Positions 16,958 through 24,812 of a DNA stretch of 47,107 nucleotides are shown here, piece after piece. The DNA comes from Sorangium cellulosum (GTDB taxonomy: Bacteria > Myxococcota_A > Polyangia > Polyangiales > Polyangiaceae). Both the position numbers and the translations under genes were made by a program. Location: positions 1 through 47,107 of the forward strand of contig DYPH01000034.1 of the NCBI GenBank assembly GCA_020720045.1. The letters are read 5' to 3'. The number at the start of each line of letters is the position of its first letter. Position 1 is the stretch's first letter. The notes beneath the pieces were generated by a model. It was not told the DNA's origin. It saw only the letters and a list, made by a program, of their open reading frames with translations, and ran no database searches.

Positions 16958-17893
16958 CTACCGGGGGACCGGCGTAAGCAGCGGCCGCCCTCCCAGCCAA
17001 GCGACGAGGTTCGCAACGACGAGATCGTCCATCGCCCGGCGCGTCGCCACCGATGCCGAAGCGGCGTGGGGCAGCAGCACGACGTCGTCACGAAGGCGGA
17101 GCCCCTCCGGCACCCGCGGTTCGTCGCGAAAGACGTCGAGCCCGGCGCCGAGGATTCGCCCTTTTTCCAGGGCATTCAAAAGTGCATCGTCGTCGACGAC
17201 CGTCCCCCGGGCGACGTTGATCAATACGCCATCTTCGCCGAGGGCAGTCAGCACGGCGGCGTCGACGAGGTTCTCCGTTTCTGGCCCACCGGGGACAAGT
17301 ACAATGAGCGTATCTACCGCCTCAGCGAGTGCGAGCGCCGTCTTGCAATAGCCATAGGGGACGCCCTCCACGGGGCGTCGTGAATGGTAGTAGATCGGAA
17401 TCCCAAAGCCTTCCAGGCGTTTGCCGACGGCACGCCCAATGCGGCCGAGCCCCAAAATGCCGACCGTCCGCCCGCGAAGTGTGCCGCGCGTGAGCGGGTA
17501 GGGGGCGAACTCCCAGCGCCCTTCGCGCACGTAGCGGGCCGCTTGTGGGATTTCACGGAGCGTCGCCAACAAGAGTCCGACGGTCGTATCAGCGACCTCC
17601 TCATCGAGCACATCTGGTGTGTGAGAAACAAGGATTCCGCGTTTGTAGGCCTCGTCGACCGGGATATGATCGAAGCCGACGCCGAACGTCGAAATGACGC
17701 GCAAATCGGGGAGTCGATCGAAGAATTCCGGCGTGATGCGCACGGATGTCGAAGACACTGCAACCGCCACGATGCCAGAACCGTCGCTAGAAAAATCGGC
17801 GGCCTTCGCGGCGTTCGTGACGGAAAAATGCGCTTCGAGGGCCTCGGCTAGCGAACGGCGAAGGGGCCCGAGGTGGAGGAGACGAGGCTTCAT
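16958..17893 (-). CDS. D-isomer-specific 2-hydroxyacid dehydrogenase
   Basis: A 311-residue NAD(P)-dependent 2-hydroxyacid dehydrogenase of the glyoxylate/hydroxypyruvate reductase type. Seen: the NTPDVL-like motif VSHTPDVLDEEVAD, Rossmann GILGLGRIGRAVG, catalytic Arg in INVARGTVVDDDAL, Glu in DVFRDEPRVPE, and the catalytic His in LLPHAASAS. It reduces a 2-keto acid to the D-hydroxy acid; exact substrate not predictable. The start overlaps the stop of the upstream lipoprotein gene (bases 17890-17893), so the two are cotranscribed. It is convergent with gloB (10 bp between stops), with no obvious terminator. Confidence 0.92.
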   Translation of the reverse strand: MKPRLLHLGPLRRSLAEALEAHFSVTNAAKAADFSSDGSGIVAVAVSSTSVRITPEFFDRLPDLRVISTFGVGFDHIPVDEAYKRGILVSHTPDVLDEEVADTTVGLLLATLREIPQAARYVREGRWEFAPYPLTRGTLRGRTVGILGLGRIGRAVGKRLEGFGIPIYYHSRRPVEGVPYGYCKTALALAEAVDTLIVLVPGGPETENLVDAAVLTALGEDGVLINVARGTVVDDDALLNALEKGRILGAGLDVFRDEPRVPEGLRLRDDVVLLPHAASASVATRRAMDDLVVANLVAWLGGRPLLTPVPR

Positions 17894-18489
17894 CGCGGCG
17901 GCGGCTTTCGTGAGAGAATGCCTGGATTTGTTCGCGAAAATGGGGCACGTACAAGGACGTTGCCCGCTTCTGGGGCGGGGAACGTCAAACGGTAAATCTC
18001 TCTGCCGAGGCAGGCGCGATAGCTGGGATCGTCGACGATTTGATCCATCGATTCAGCGGCTGGGGTCGGTTCCAGAGAATCCTGAAACATGGCGATGACA
18101 CCGGAGCGATCGATCAAGAACTCTACCAACGTCGCGCCATCGTCGGTCGTCGACGGGGAACAGCGCGAAAGGGCAGGGTGGGCGGCGGCAATCACGGCGG
18201 CAAGCTGGGCCACGTTGTAACGAGGGGCCGCGCACCGGGGATCGGCGACGCCCATAAAATCGAGGGGCCCGAGGCGCTCCCAGGGGCGCCCAGCCCCCTT
18301 CACACCTGCGTTTTCAGCAGGTTGGCGTGGCGGGCAGTCCGGGGGGCTCGCCGGCGGCGCCATCGGTTCCTCGCCGGTCGCGCCGGCCCCATGCACGACA
18401 GCCACCGGCACGACCGGGAGCGACGGCACCCGCGCCTGCTCTCGGGGTGCGCAGCCGACGAAAGCGAGGACGAGGAAGAGCCTTCCCAT
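17890..18489 (-). CDS. AgmX/PglI C-terminal-type lipoprotein
   Basis: The start at 18489 opens a lipoprotein signal (MGRLFLVLAFVGCAPRE); the longer reading frame to 18522 adds only a basic extension. A Pro-rich linker is followed by a conserved-looking C-terminal domain: NVAQLAAVIAAAHPALSRC, then the AgmX/TonB-like pattern FLIDRSGVIAMFQDSLEPT and CLGREIYRLTFPAPEAG. In myxobacteria this domain occurs in gliding and energy-transduction proteins, but its function is unclear. It overlaps the dehydrogenase gene by four bases. The 314-bp divergent gap to 18804 contains the palindrome described separately. Confidence 0.75.
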   Translation of the reverse strand: MGRLFLVLAFVGCAPREQARVPSLPVVPVAVVHGAGATGEEPMAPPASPPDCPPRQPAENAGVKGAGRPWERLGPLDFMGVADPRCAAPRYNVAQLAAVIAAAHPALSRCSPSTTDDGATLVEFLIDRSGVIAMFQDSLEPTPAAESMDQIVDDPSYRACLGREIYRLTFPAPEAGNVLVRAPFSRTNPGILSRKPPPR

Positions 18490-18612
18490 CGCTCGGCCTC
18501 GCGCGTGGCGTCCGCGTCCCATTCACGGCGCCGCTACCACGGCACGCCGCCCTCGCCTAGGAATCGCGCCGCCACCGCCCGTCGCGCCCCTTGACCTCCG
18601 GCGCCGACTTCT

Positions 18613-18646
18613 CCACAATGCTTTCAAAATATTTTGAAAGTTGTGT
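18613..18646. promoter_or_regulatory. Perfect 20-bp AT-rich palindrome in a divergent promoter region
   Basis: CTTTCAAAATATTTTGAAAG at 18621-18640 is a perfect inverted repeat with no spacer. Flanking CACAA and TTGTG extend the symmetry to 18613-18646 with a two-base bulge. It is the most AT-rich patch in its surroundings and lies between the divergent AgmX-type lipoprotein gene and the polyprenyl synthase. It looks like a dimeric regulator operator. The other bases in 18490-18803 show nothing recognisable. Confidence 0.6.
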
Positions 18647-18803
18647 AGGGGAGCCTCCGTGCCCCTTCGAGCGCACCCGAGGGCCGCCTCGGACCCGAAC
18701 TTGTTCCCTTGTTCCTCGATCCGCGCCCGCGAGCGAGGACGAACTGTTCCCGTCAACCGCAACGGCGGGTAGAACCCCGTTGCCGGACCTGGAATCCCCC
18801 ACC

Positions 18804-19856
18804 ATGCCGCTTGCCGCTCATATCGACACCCTCCGCGATGCCCACAAGACGGAACTCGGCGGGGCGCGCACGGAGGATCTCCTTGAAGACGCACGTGTTT
18901 TGGTCGGTCGTGAGCTTGCTCGCGTCGAAGACCTCCTCGCCGGTGCCGTCCGCGAGGGAGCTTCGCCGGGACCCGAAGCTGCCGACCATCTACTCGCCGC
19001 CGGCGGAAAGCGTGTGCGGCCCATGCTCGCACTCCTCGCTGCGGAGGCGCTCGGCGGAATCACCGAGACGACCCGCGAGGTCGCGATGGTCTCCGAGCTC
19101 ATCCACCTCGCGACGCTCCTTCACGACGACGTTGTCGACGACGCCCCCGAGCGCCGTGGACGGGCGACCGCGGGGCGCGTCTACGGAAATGCGGTCAGCG
19201 TCCTCGGCGGCGATCTGCTCCTGACGACGGCCCTCGGTCGAACCCAAGCGCTCGGCCAGCCCGACCTCCTCGCCAGTCTCATTACAACCCTACGTGCGCT
19301 CGTAGATGGTGAATTGATTCAACTTCGTGGCCGTCGCGGCTTGGTCCTTTCCCGGGAGAGCTACGAAGCGATCGTCGAAGGGAAGACGGCGTCCCTCTTT
19401 GTGTGGGCGGCGCGCGCCGGCGCGAGCAGCATCGCCGTCGACGCGCGGGACGCCGCGAAGCATGCAAGTTACACCGATGCCCTCGGGACCTTCGGTCGCC
19501 ACCTCGGCCTCGCTTTTCAGATCGTCGATGACCTCATCGACTACGTCGGCAGCGAGACCGGAAAGTCCCTCTACGCAGACCTCCGCGAAGGGAAAGCGAC
19601 GCTCCCCGTCATCGTCGCTGCCGAGCGCGATCCGGGCCTTCTTGAAGAACTTCAGGCATGTGCGCGCGGCGAGCGCGAGGGGGCGGAGGCCACGCTCGCC
19701 GCCCGCATCGTCGCCACCGGCGCCTGCGATGACGTCCGTGCCCGCGCGGAAGCCGAAACGCGCGCCGCCCTTGCCGCCCTCGATCGCCTCCCGCCGGGGC
19801 GTGCTGTGACGCTCCTCGCCGCCGTCGCCACGCGCCTTTCCGCGCGGCTCGCGTGA
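18804..19856 (+). CDS. Polyprenyl diphosphate synthase (IspB/octaprenyl-type)
   Basis: A trans-isoprenyl diphosphate synthase that condenses isopentenyl diphosphate onto allylic diphosphates, probably for the quinone side chain. Motifs in order: GGKRVRP (substrate binding), first Asp-rich motif LLHDDVVDDAPERRG, GDLLLTTA, GKTASLF, second Asp-rich motif AFQIVDDLIDYVG, and the C-terminal KATLPVIVA. Its 350 residues fit the family. ATG 18804 is chosen; the frame is open to 18591 through the palindrome but that part is not conserved-looking. It overlaps the next gene by GTGA at 19853-19856. Confidence 0.93.
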   Translation: MPLAAHIDTLRDAHKTELGGARTEDLLEDARVLVGRELARVEDLLAGAVREGASPGPEAADHLLAAGGKRVRPMLALLAAEALGGITETTREVAMVSELIHLATLLHDDVVDDAPERRGRATAGRVYGNAVSVLGGDLLLTTALGRTQALGQPDLLASLITTLRALVDGELIQLRGRRGLVLSRESYEAIVEGKTASLFVWAARAGASSIAVDARDAAKHASYTDALGTFGRHLGLAFQIVDDLIDYVGSETGKSLYADLREGKATLPVIVAAERDPGLLEELQACARGEREGAEATLAARIVATGACDDVRARAEAETRAALAALDRLPPGRAVTLLAAVATRLSARLA

Positions 19857-20479
19857 CCGCCATGCGTGAGCGCCCCTCCTCCCCCGATGCCGCCGGCTCC
19901 GCGAAAGTCTCGGAGATCGAACCGAGCGCCGCGCTCGTGAGCGACGTGGTGGGGCGCCTCATCGAATTCTGGGGCTTTAAGCGGAGCATGGGCCGCATCT
20001 GGTCGGTTCTTTACCTGTCGCCGGAGCCGCTTTCTGCCGAGGACCTTAGGCATTCACTTTCGCTCTCGAGCGGCGCGGTGAGCATGACCCTCGGCGAACT
20101 GCTCCGCTGGGGAGTTGTTCGAAAAGTCTGGGTCCAGGGCGAGCGAAAAGACTACTTTGCCGCCGAGGTTCAGCTTTGGAAGATGATCTCGCGGGTCTTG
20201 AACGAGCGCGAGAAGGCGGAGATTGCCTACGCGATCGAAACCTTCGAAGAGGCGATCGCCAAGCTCGAACCGGCGCTGCGCGGCTCAGACGCGGCGGCGC
20301 GGGAGCGGGCACGTCTCCAAAAGGAGCGTATTTCTCAGCTCTTGGAGCTTGCACGGATCGGGCACCGGCTCGTGGAGACGCTGGTGTCGACGGCGAAGCT
20401 CGACGCGGAGCCGCTCGTCCGCTTCCTCCTGCGCGCCTCGGGAGCCTCCTCGCCGTCGTCACCTTCCTCGCCCCACTGA
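19853..20479 (+). CDS. GbsR/MarR-family transcriptional regulator
   Basis: A winged-helix protein (208 aa). It has the GbsR-type N-terminal helix SDVVGRLIEFWGFKRSMGRIWSVLYLSPEPLSAEDL, a recognition helix segment SLSSGAVSMTLGELLRWGVVRKV, the wing WVQGERKDYFAAE, and a helical dimerisation tail. A GTG start at 19853 overlaps the synthase stop; an ATG at 19862 is an alternative. Its position between the synthase and a membrane protein suggests local regulation, perhaps through the palindrome at 18621 (untested). The last dozen residues (ASGASSPSSPSSPH) are low complexity and overlap the start region of the following gene, where a base may be missing. Confidence 0.85.
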   Translation: MTAMRERPSSPDAAGSAKVSEIEPSAALVSDVVGRLIEFWGFKRSMGRIWSVLYLSPEPLSAEDLRHSLSLSSGAVSMTLGELLRWGVVRKVWVQGERKDYFAAEVQLWKMISRVLNEREKAEIAYAIETFEEAIAKLEPALRGSDAAARERARLQKERISQLLELARIGHRLVETLVSTAKLDAEPLVRFLLRASGASSPSSPSSPH

Positions 20480-21834
20480 CGGCAGTCGCCGGTACCCCCG
20501 GTGCGGCGCCGCCGCTCCAAAACAACGACTACAACCTCGAATTCGTCTACGGACCGCTCATTGCTCCGTCGCGCATTTCGGGGTTTTCTGGCGCAAATAT
20601 TGCCCAAGCTTCAGCGATTGATGGCTGCGCGATCTCCCCCGCCGCTTCCGCCGTTCGTGAGGGGTACAGCACCTCGCACGTGGACTTTGATTTTGGTCTC
20701 TCGTTGTCGCTCCCTGGAGCCTACGGGAACGTCGATTTCTTCAATCGCGGTCCCAATACAAGTCGTGAAACGACGGGAAAGACTTCGCAGTTTTCTGCGA
20801 TATCTGCCGGATTTCAGCTGCAAATCGGGGAGCTTGGACTGTCGTCAACCCTCGCCAATGAGCAGTTTTCGCTCAGCGCTCCGGCGAATGGAAAGCCGGG
20901 ACTCGATCTCAGCTTCAGCCGAATTACCACGCAAGCGGCCTACGGCTTTCTTGGCAATCAGCTGGTGCTCGGTGCCGGTCTCCGCTCGGTGGCGCTCACG
21001 ATCAATGCGACCGAATCGGCGCGTGCGGCAGCGACTTCCTTGCTCACGCTCAGCGGCAATGGCGCCACGATCGGCGCGATCATCAAACCCGACGATCGTC
21101 CATTTCGACTTTCGGCGGTCTATCGCTCCGCGGTCACCGCCCAAGCGACCGAGGGGGCTTCGAGTCTTTTCGCCGCGTCGACCGCCGAACGTGACTACGT
21201 GCTCCCGAGCCGCGTCGTCGCCCCGTGGGAACTCGAAGTCGGCGCGGCGGTACAGCTCGGACCGCGTCCCCTCAATCCCTCCTGGCGGGATCCAAGCGCC
21301 CGCCAAGCGGAGCGCCGCGCGGTGGTCGACACACGGCGAAAGCAACGGAAACAAACGGGGATTTCGCCCGTCGATGAGGCGCGCCTGGAGGGGTGGGAAG
21401 ACGAAGAACTCGCCTCCTACGCGGCCAAAGACAAAGAACGCGAATACACGCGTTACCTGAATCATCCCCGAAAGTACGTGCTCCTGCTCGCGAGCGCGCT
21501 CGTCGTCGGCGCCAGCCCGAATTCCATCAACTTGGTCGGTTTCGTCGACCAACAAATGGAACTCGCCGGGGCGCGAGCAACGATCTCCCCCCGCTTTGGC
21601 GTTGAGGCGGAACCGATCGCCAACCTCGCCAAGGTGCGCGCGGGGACCTACTACGAACCTTCCCGGTTTGAAGGGGTCGCCGGCCGCCAGCACTTCACCC
21701 TCGGCGGCGATCTCTTCCTCTTCACGTCGCCGAAAATCGCCTTTATTCCGCCACTTCCGATTGCTGCGGTCGGCTTCGTCGACGTCGCCCCCCGCTACCA
21801 GAACTTCGGACTCTTCGTCGGTTTCTGGAAGTGA
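20431..21834 (+). CDS. Putative outer-membrane beta-barrel protein, start codon not resolvable
   Basis: The frame encodes a clear Sec signal (RLGSLLAVVTFLAPLTAVAG) followed by about 440 residues of alternating hydrophobic/polar beta pattern ending in YQNFGLFVGFWK, with a C-terminal aromatic residue two from the end, as in outer-membrane barrels. FadL-like transport is conceivable but not demonstrable. A charged segment in the middle (ERRAVVDTRRKQRKQ, KDKEREYTRYL) is probably a periplasmic or surface loop. No ATG, GTG or TTG occurs in this frame between 20179 and the signal peptide, so either a base is missing or a rare start is used. It overlaps the regulator gene and is convergent with the next gene. 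Confidence 0.65.
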   Translation, partial: ARLGSLLAVVTFLAPLTAVAGTPGAAPPLQNNDYNLEFVYGPLIAPSRISGFSGANIAQASAIDGCAISPAASAVREGYSTSHVDFDFGLSLSLPGAYGNVDFFNRGPNTSRETTGKTSQFSAISAGFQLQIGELGLSSTLANEQFSLSAPANGKPGLDLSFSRITTQAAYGFLGNQLVLGAGLRSVALTINATESARAAATSLLTLSGNGATIGAIIKPDDRPFRLSAVYRSAVTAQATEGASSLFAASTAERDYVLPSRVVAPWELEVGAAVQLGPRPLNPSWRDPSARQAERRAVVDTRRKQRKQTGISPVDEARLEGWEDEELASYAAKDKEREYTRYLNHPRKYVLLLASALVVGASPNSINLVGFVDQQMELAGARATISPRFGVEAEPIANLAKVRAGTYYEPSRFEGVAGRQHFTLGGDLFLFTSPKIAFIPPLPIAAVGFVDVAPRYQNFGLFVGFWK

Positions 21835-21852
21835 AGCGGGCGCCGGCGAAGG

Positions 21853-22842
21853 TCAGTTGAGCTGGCTCTTGTCGACGGGCCCGGAGGCCGGCTCCCCTTC
21901 GACAAACACGGAAGTGATCTCCCGCTCAATCGTGAAAGCGAGCTCTTCCTCAATCGCCGAGAGCGCCCCAGAAGCGCGTTCGACGTTCCGCTGGTAGACG
22001 AAGAGGCGCACCGGGCGTTCCGCCGGCGTCTCGACGAGCACGGAAGCGCGCGGGTCGACGCCGTCGACGATCACCTCGGCGCCTGGAAGATCGACAATGT
22101 AGACCTCTGCCCCGTGAATGAACTGGGCGAGGGCAGGGTCGAGCGCCTCAAGGACCTTCCGCAATTGATTCCCGAAGGTGTCCGGGAGCGGTGCCCAGGG
22201 CGGCGCCGCCGTGTTGAGGTCGACGACGCGCGTCCGTAGGAAGGCCTCCACCGCCCCCTGGGTGTCGCCGCGCGCCTCGGCGAGCATGCCGATGTAGTAA
22301 TGGGCGTCGCCGTTGGCCGGGTCTTTGGTCACTGCCGCCTCGAGGAGGGGAGCCGCCTCTTTGAGGTCGCCGGCTTCAAACCACGCGCGCCCCGCGAGAA
22401 ATCCGTAGTTGGCGTTCTCAAGCGCCTCTTTCGGGATTCGTCGGAGGACCTTCGCCACTTCCTCGCGCTCCCCCTTGGCGACGAGCGCGTCGGCCTTCAG
22501 CAGGAGGCAATCGGTAACTTCTTCAGGGTTTTCAGCGACTTCGAGCGCTTCTTCGACGAGCGCGATCGCCTCGTCGTGCTCTTCCAGCGGCGAAACGAGT
22601 AGTTCGGCGGCGTTCAGCATCGCTTCGAAGTAGTTTTCGTCGAGGGCGATCGCCTGGCGGTAATGCTCCACCGCCTCCTCGGCATCGCCGGCGAGCGCCG
22701 TCGCATAGCCCAACAAATTGTGAACTTCCGGCGATTCCGGGTCCGATTCCAGGGCACGCTTCGCGCAAGCGACGGCGCCATCGGCGTCCCCTTTTTGCGC
22801 GAGGTCCCAACCACGATCCAAATGGGCGGAGAGGCGATCCAC
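21853..22842 (-). CDS. TPR protein with a degenerate Zincin_1-like C-terminal domain
   Basis: Residues 1-200 are TPR repeats (CAKRALESDPESPEVHNLLGYA, AVEHYRQAIALDENYFEAML, AVTKDPANGDAHYYIGMLAEA). The C-terminal part has the layout of small zincin-like proteins (PF06262 type): VLEALDPALAQFIHGAEVYIVDLPG, LFVYQRNVERASG, then EEELAFTIEREITSVF where active members carry HExxH. The motif here is EREIT, so zinc-protease activity is not expected. Family assignment rests on recalled patterns and is moderate. No signal peptide; probably cytoplasmic. Confidence 0.75.
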   Translation of the reverse strand: MDRLSAHLDRGWDLAQKGDADGAVACAKRALESDPESPEVHNLLGYATALAGDAEEAVEHYRQAIALDENYFEAMLNAAELLVSPLEEHDEAIALVEEALEVAENPEEVTDCLLLKADALVAKGEREEVAKVLRRIPKEALENANYGFLAGRAWFEAGDLKEAAPLLEAAVTKDPANGDAHYYIGMLAEARGDTQGAVEAFLRTRVVDLNTAAPPWAPLPDTFGNQLRKVLEALDPALAQFIHGAEVYIVDLPGAEVIVDGVDPRASVLVETPAERPVRLFVYQRNVERASGALSAIEEELAFTIEREITSVFVEGEPASGPVDKSQLN

Positions 22843-22955
22843 AGGCGGCCCTTACCTACCGCGGCCCGAAAGCGTCAAGCGCCGCGGCGGGAATCGCCCG
22901 CGAGCTCGTCGCGCCGCGGGCCCGTCTCTCGCGACGCCACGGGCCTTGGGCCGCC

Positions 22956-24731
22956 TCAATCGCGGACGATGACCCGCGTCCCCGCCTTCGAGTCGCCGGC
23001 GAAAACACCATGCCAACCTTCGGGCACGAGCGGCTCCGTCCAATTGAACATGTTCCGCGCATCATTCGGTGCAAGGTTCACGCACCCGTGGCTCTGCACA
23101 TGGCCGAAGTTGGTGTGCCAGAAGGCGCCGTGAAGCGCGTACGAACCCTGGAAATACATGATCCAAGGCACGTCTTCGATGCTGTAGGGGCCGTCGCTCG
23201 CGACGTCGCCGTCCATCGTAGAAGCGACGTGTTTTGCCTGAATTCGGAAGCTTCCGGTCGGCGTCCGGTGGTCCTGTTCCTTGTTTGAAGAGGTCCGCCC
23301 CGTCGATACAAGCGTCGCATAGACCGGCTTGTCGCCTTCGTAGGAGACGAGCGCTTCCAGCTTCAACGAAACGTCGATCCACTTTTCCCCGGCGGCGAGG
23401 TCTTTCGGCGGCGGCGTCGTACGGAGGACGACCCCTTCTTTTTCGCGGAACCACCACCCGTCGGCGGTTTCAAAATAGAGTTGACCACCGACGGTGGCGG
23501 AAACACCCGTCAGTTTGGCGCCGGCAAAGTGGGGGAGGGGACCTGCCGCAGAAACCTTTTTCTGGTCGGCGGAGACGACGTACTTTGCCCCCTGCTTGAA
23601 CATCACAAACGCAGCAACAGGGCGCCCTTCGGCCTCCGTGCCCGCGCTGGTGATGGGCGCAGCACCGCCAGTCGTTACGCCCGCATCGACGCCAGCCGCG
23701 GCCGCCGCAGCTGTAGAACTGCCTGGAATTCCTGCAGTTCCGGACCCATCGATCGGGAGGTTCGTCGGGGGCGCTCCGGCGCGGTCATCGAGCCAAACGC
23801 CGTGAAAATCGGTCCGTAGCTTGGTGACGGCGACGCGATCCGCCGAGACAATCGACCCATTGGAGGTCCGCCACCAACGGGAATTGTTGGAGACGAAAAT
23901 CTTGTCCAACGAGAGGTAAAACCCGCGCACCATTCGGCGTGAAACGGTCCCGTCTCCTTGCAGATCGGTGAGCGTAACTTTCGGTTTTTCCTTGCCCCAG
24001 TCCTTCATGAACCACGGGGTGTCGTCCTCCGGGGGCGCCGGCGGCGGCTCGCCGGCAGCGACGGGGGCGGCGCTCGAAGCGGTGGCGGCCTCCCCCTCCT
24101 CGGTCGTCGGCTTCTTCTTTGGCGCCTTCAGCCACGGCTCCGCCTCCAAGCGCTCCGCGTGGGACGGAACGTGCCGGTACAGCGGCGTGCCGTGGGCGAT
24201 GTTGTAGCCGTAATCGTAGGGGAGCGGCTGGTCGAGGCGCGGCGGATGGGGCGCGAGCTTGACCTTCGGGTGGTCAAGATCGATCGTCCCGTATTTTCCG
24301 CAAACGTAGCCGCCCGCTTCCAGCTCGTACCAGCCCTCTTTGCAGTTCGCCTTCGCATGCGGCTCTGGAATTACTGGGGCTTTCCCGCCATTTCGCAGAT
24401 AGCCGAGGCGCACGCTCTTGTTCGGCGGGCGCTTGTCGTCCTTCCCTTCGCGGGGGTACTCCATTTCGCTGAAGACGGGCGCTTGCATGTAAAGTGCAGC
24501 GAAATACGATTTCGGCCCTTCGGGGACGGCCGCCTTCACGGGGGCTCCGGCGTCCACAACCGCCGTCGCGACCGATGCGCTTGGCGCCGCGCTCGCTCCG
24601 CTCACGACCGTCGGCGGAATCGCCGGAACGTCGTCGGATTTCTTCTTGCCGCTGCACGCGACGAGCGCCGTGACGCCAAGGGCAAGAACGGAAAAGTGCC
24701 GAAGGGGCGGATTTTTAAGAAGATTACGCAT
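22956..24731 (-). CDS. L,D-transpeptidase (YkuD domain) lipoprotein
   Basis: The start at ATG 24731 begins a lipoprotein signal (LRHFSVLALGVTALVACSG); the frame is open upstream to 24800 without signal character. The C-terminal YkuD domain carries the catalytic signature HGAFWHTNFGHVQSHGCVNL, with His and the nucleophilic Cys, preceded by STGRTSSNKEQDHRTPTG. The enzyme would form 3-3 peptidoglycan cross-links or attach proteins to meso-DAP in the periplasm. The 400 residues before it are a linker rich in Ala/Pro/Lys and a conserved-looking domain around ADRVAVTKLRTDFHGVWLDD. It is followed upstream on the same strand by another envelope gene 81 bp away. Confidence 0.9.
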   Translation of the reverse strand: MRNLLKNPPLRHFSVLALGVTALVACSGKKKSDDVPAIPPTVVSGASAAPSASVATAVVDAGAPVKAAVPEGPKSYFAALYMQAPVFSEMEYPREGKDDKRPPNKSVRLGYLRNGGKAPVIPEPHAKANCKEGWYELEAGGYVCGKYGTIDLDHPKVKLAPHPPRLDQPLPYDYGYNIAHGTPLYRHVPSHAERLEAEPWLKAPKKKPTTEEGEAATASSAAPVAAGEPPPAPPEDDTPWFMKDWGKEKPKVTLTDLQGDGTVSRRMVRGFYLSLDKIFVSNNSRWWRTSNGSIVSADRVAVTKLRTDFHGVWLDDRAGAPPTNLPIDGSGTAGIPGSSTAAAAAAGVDAGVTTGGAAPITSAGTEAEGRPVAAFVMFKQGAKYVVSADQKKVSAAGPLPHFAGAKLTGVSATVGGQLYFETADGWWFREKEGVVLRTTPPPKDLAAGEKWIDVSLKLEALVSYEGDKPVYATLVSTGRTSSNKEQDHRTPTGSFRIQAKHVASTMDGDVASDGPYSIEDVPWIMYFQGSYALHGAFWHTNFGHVQSHGCVNLAPNDARNMFNWTEPLVPEGWHGVFAGDSKAGTRVIVRD

Positions 24732-24812
24732 GGTTCCGAAGAGGGGGCGAGGGCAAACGCCCCGACGCGGGGACTTATTCGCGCCTACGCGATTCGTCAA
24801 AGTCCTCGGCGG

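Noticed and set aside
20176-20430. ATG 20176 as the start of the outer-membrane protein
   Set aside because: It would overlap the regulator gene by 300 bases and place the signal peptide 85 residues inside the protein.
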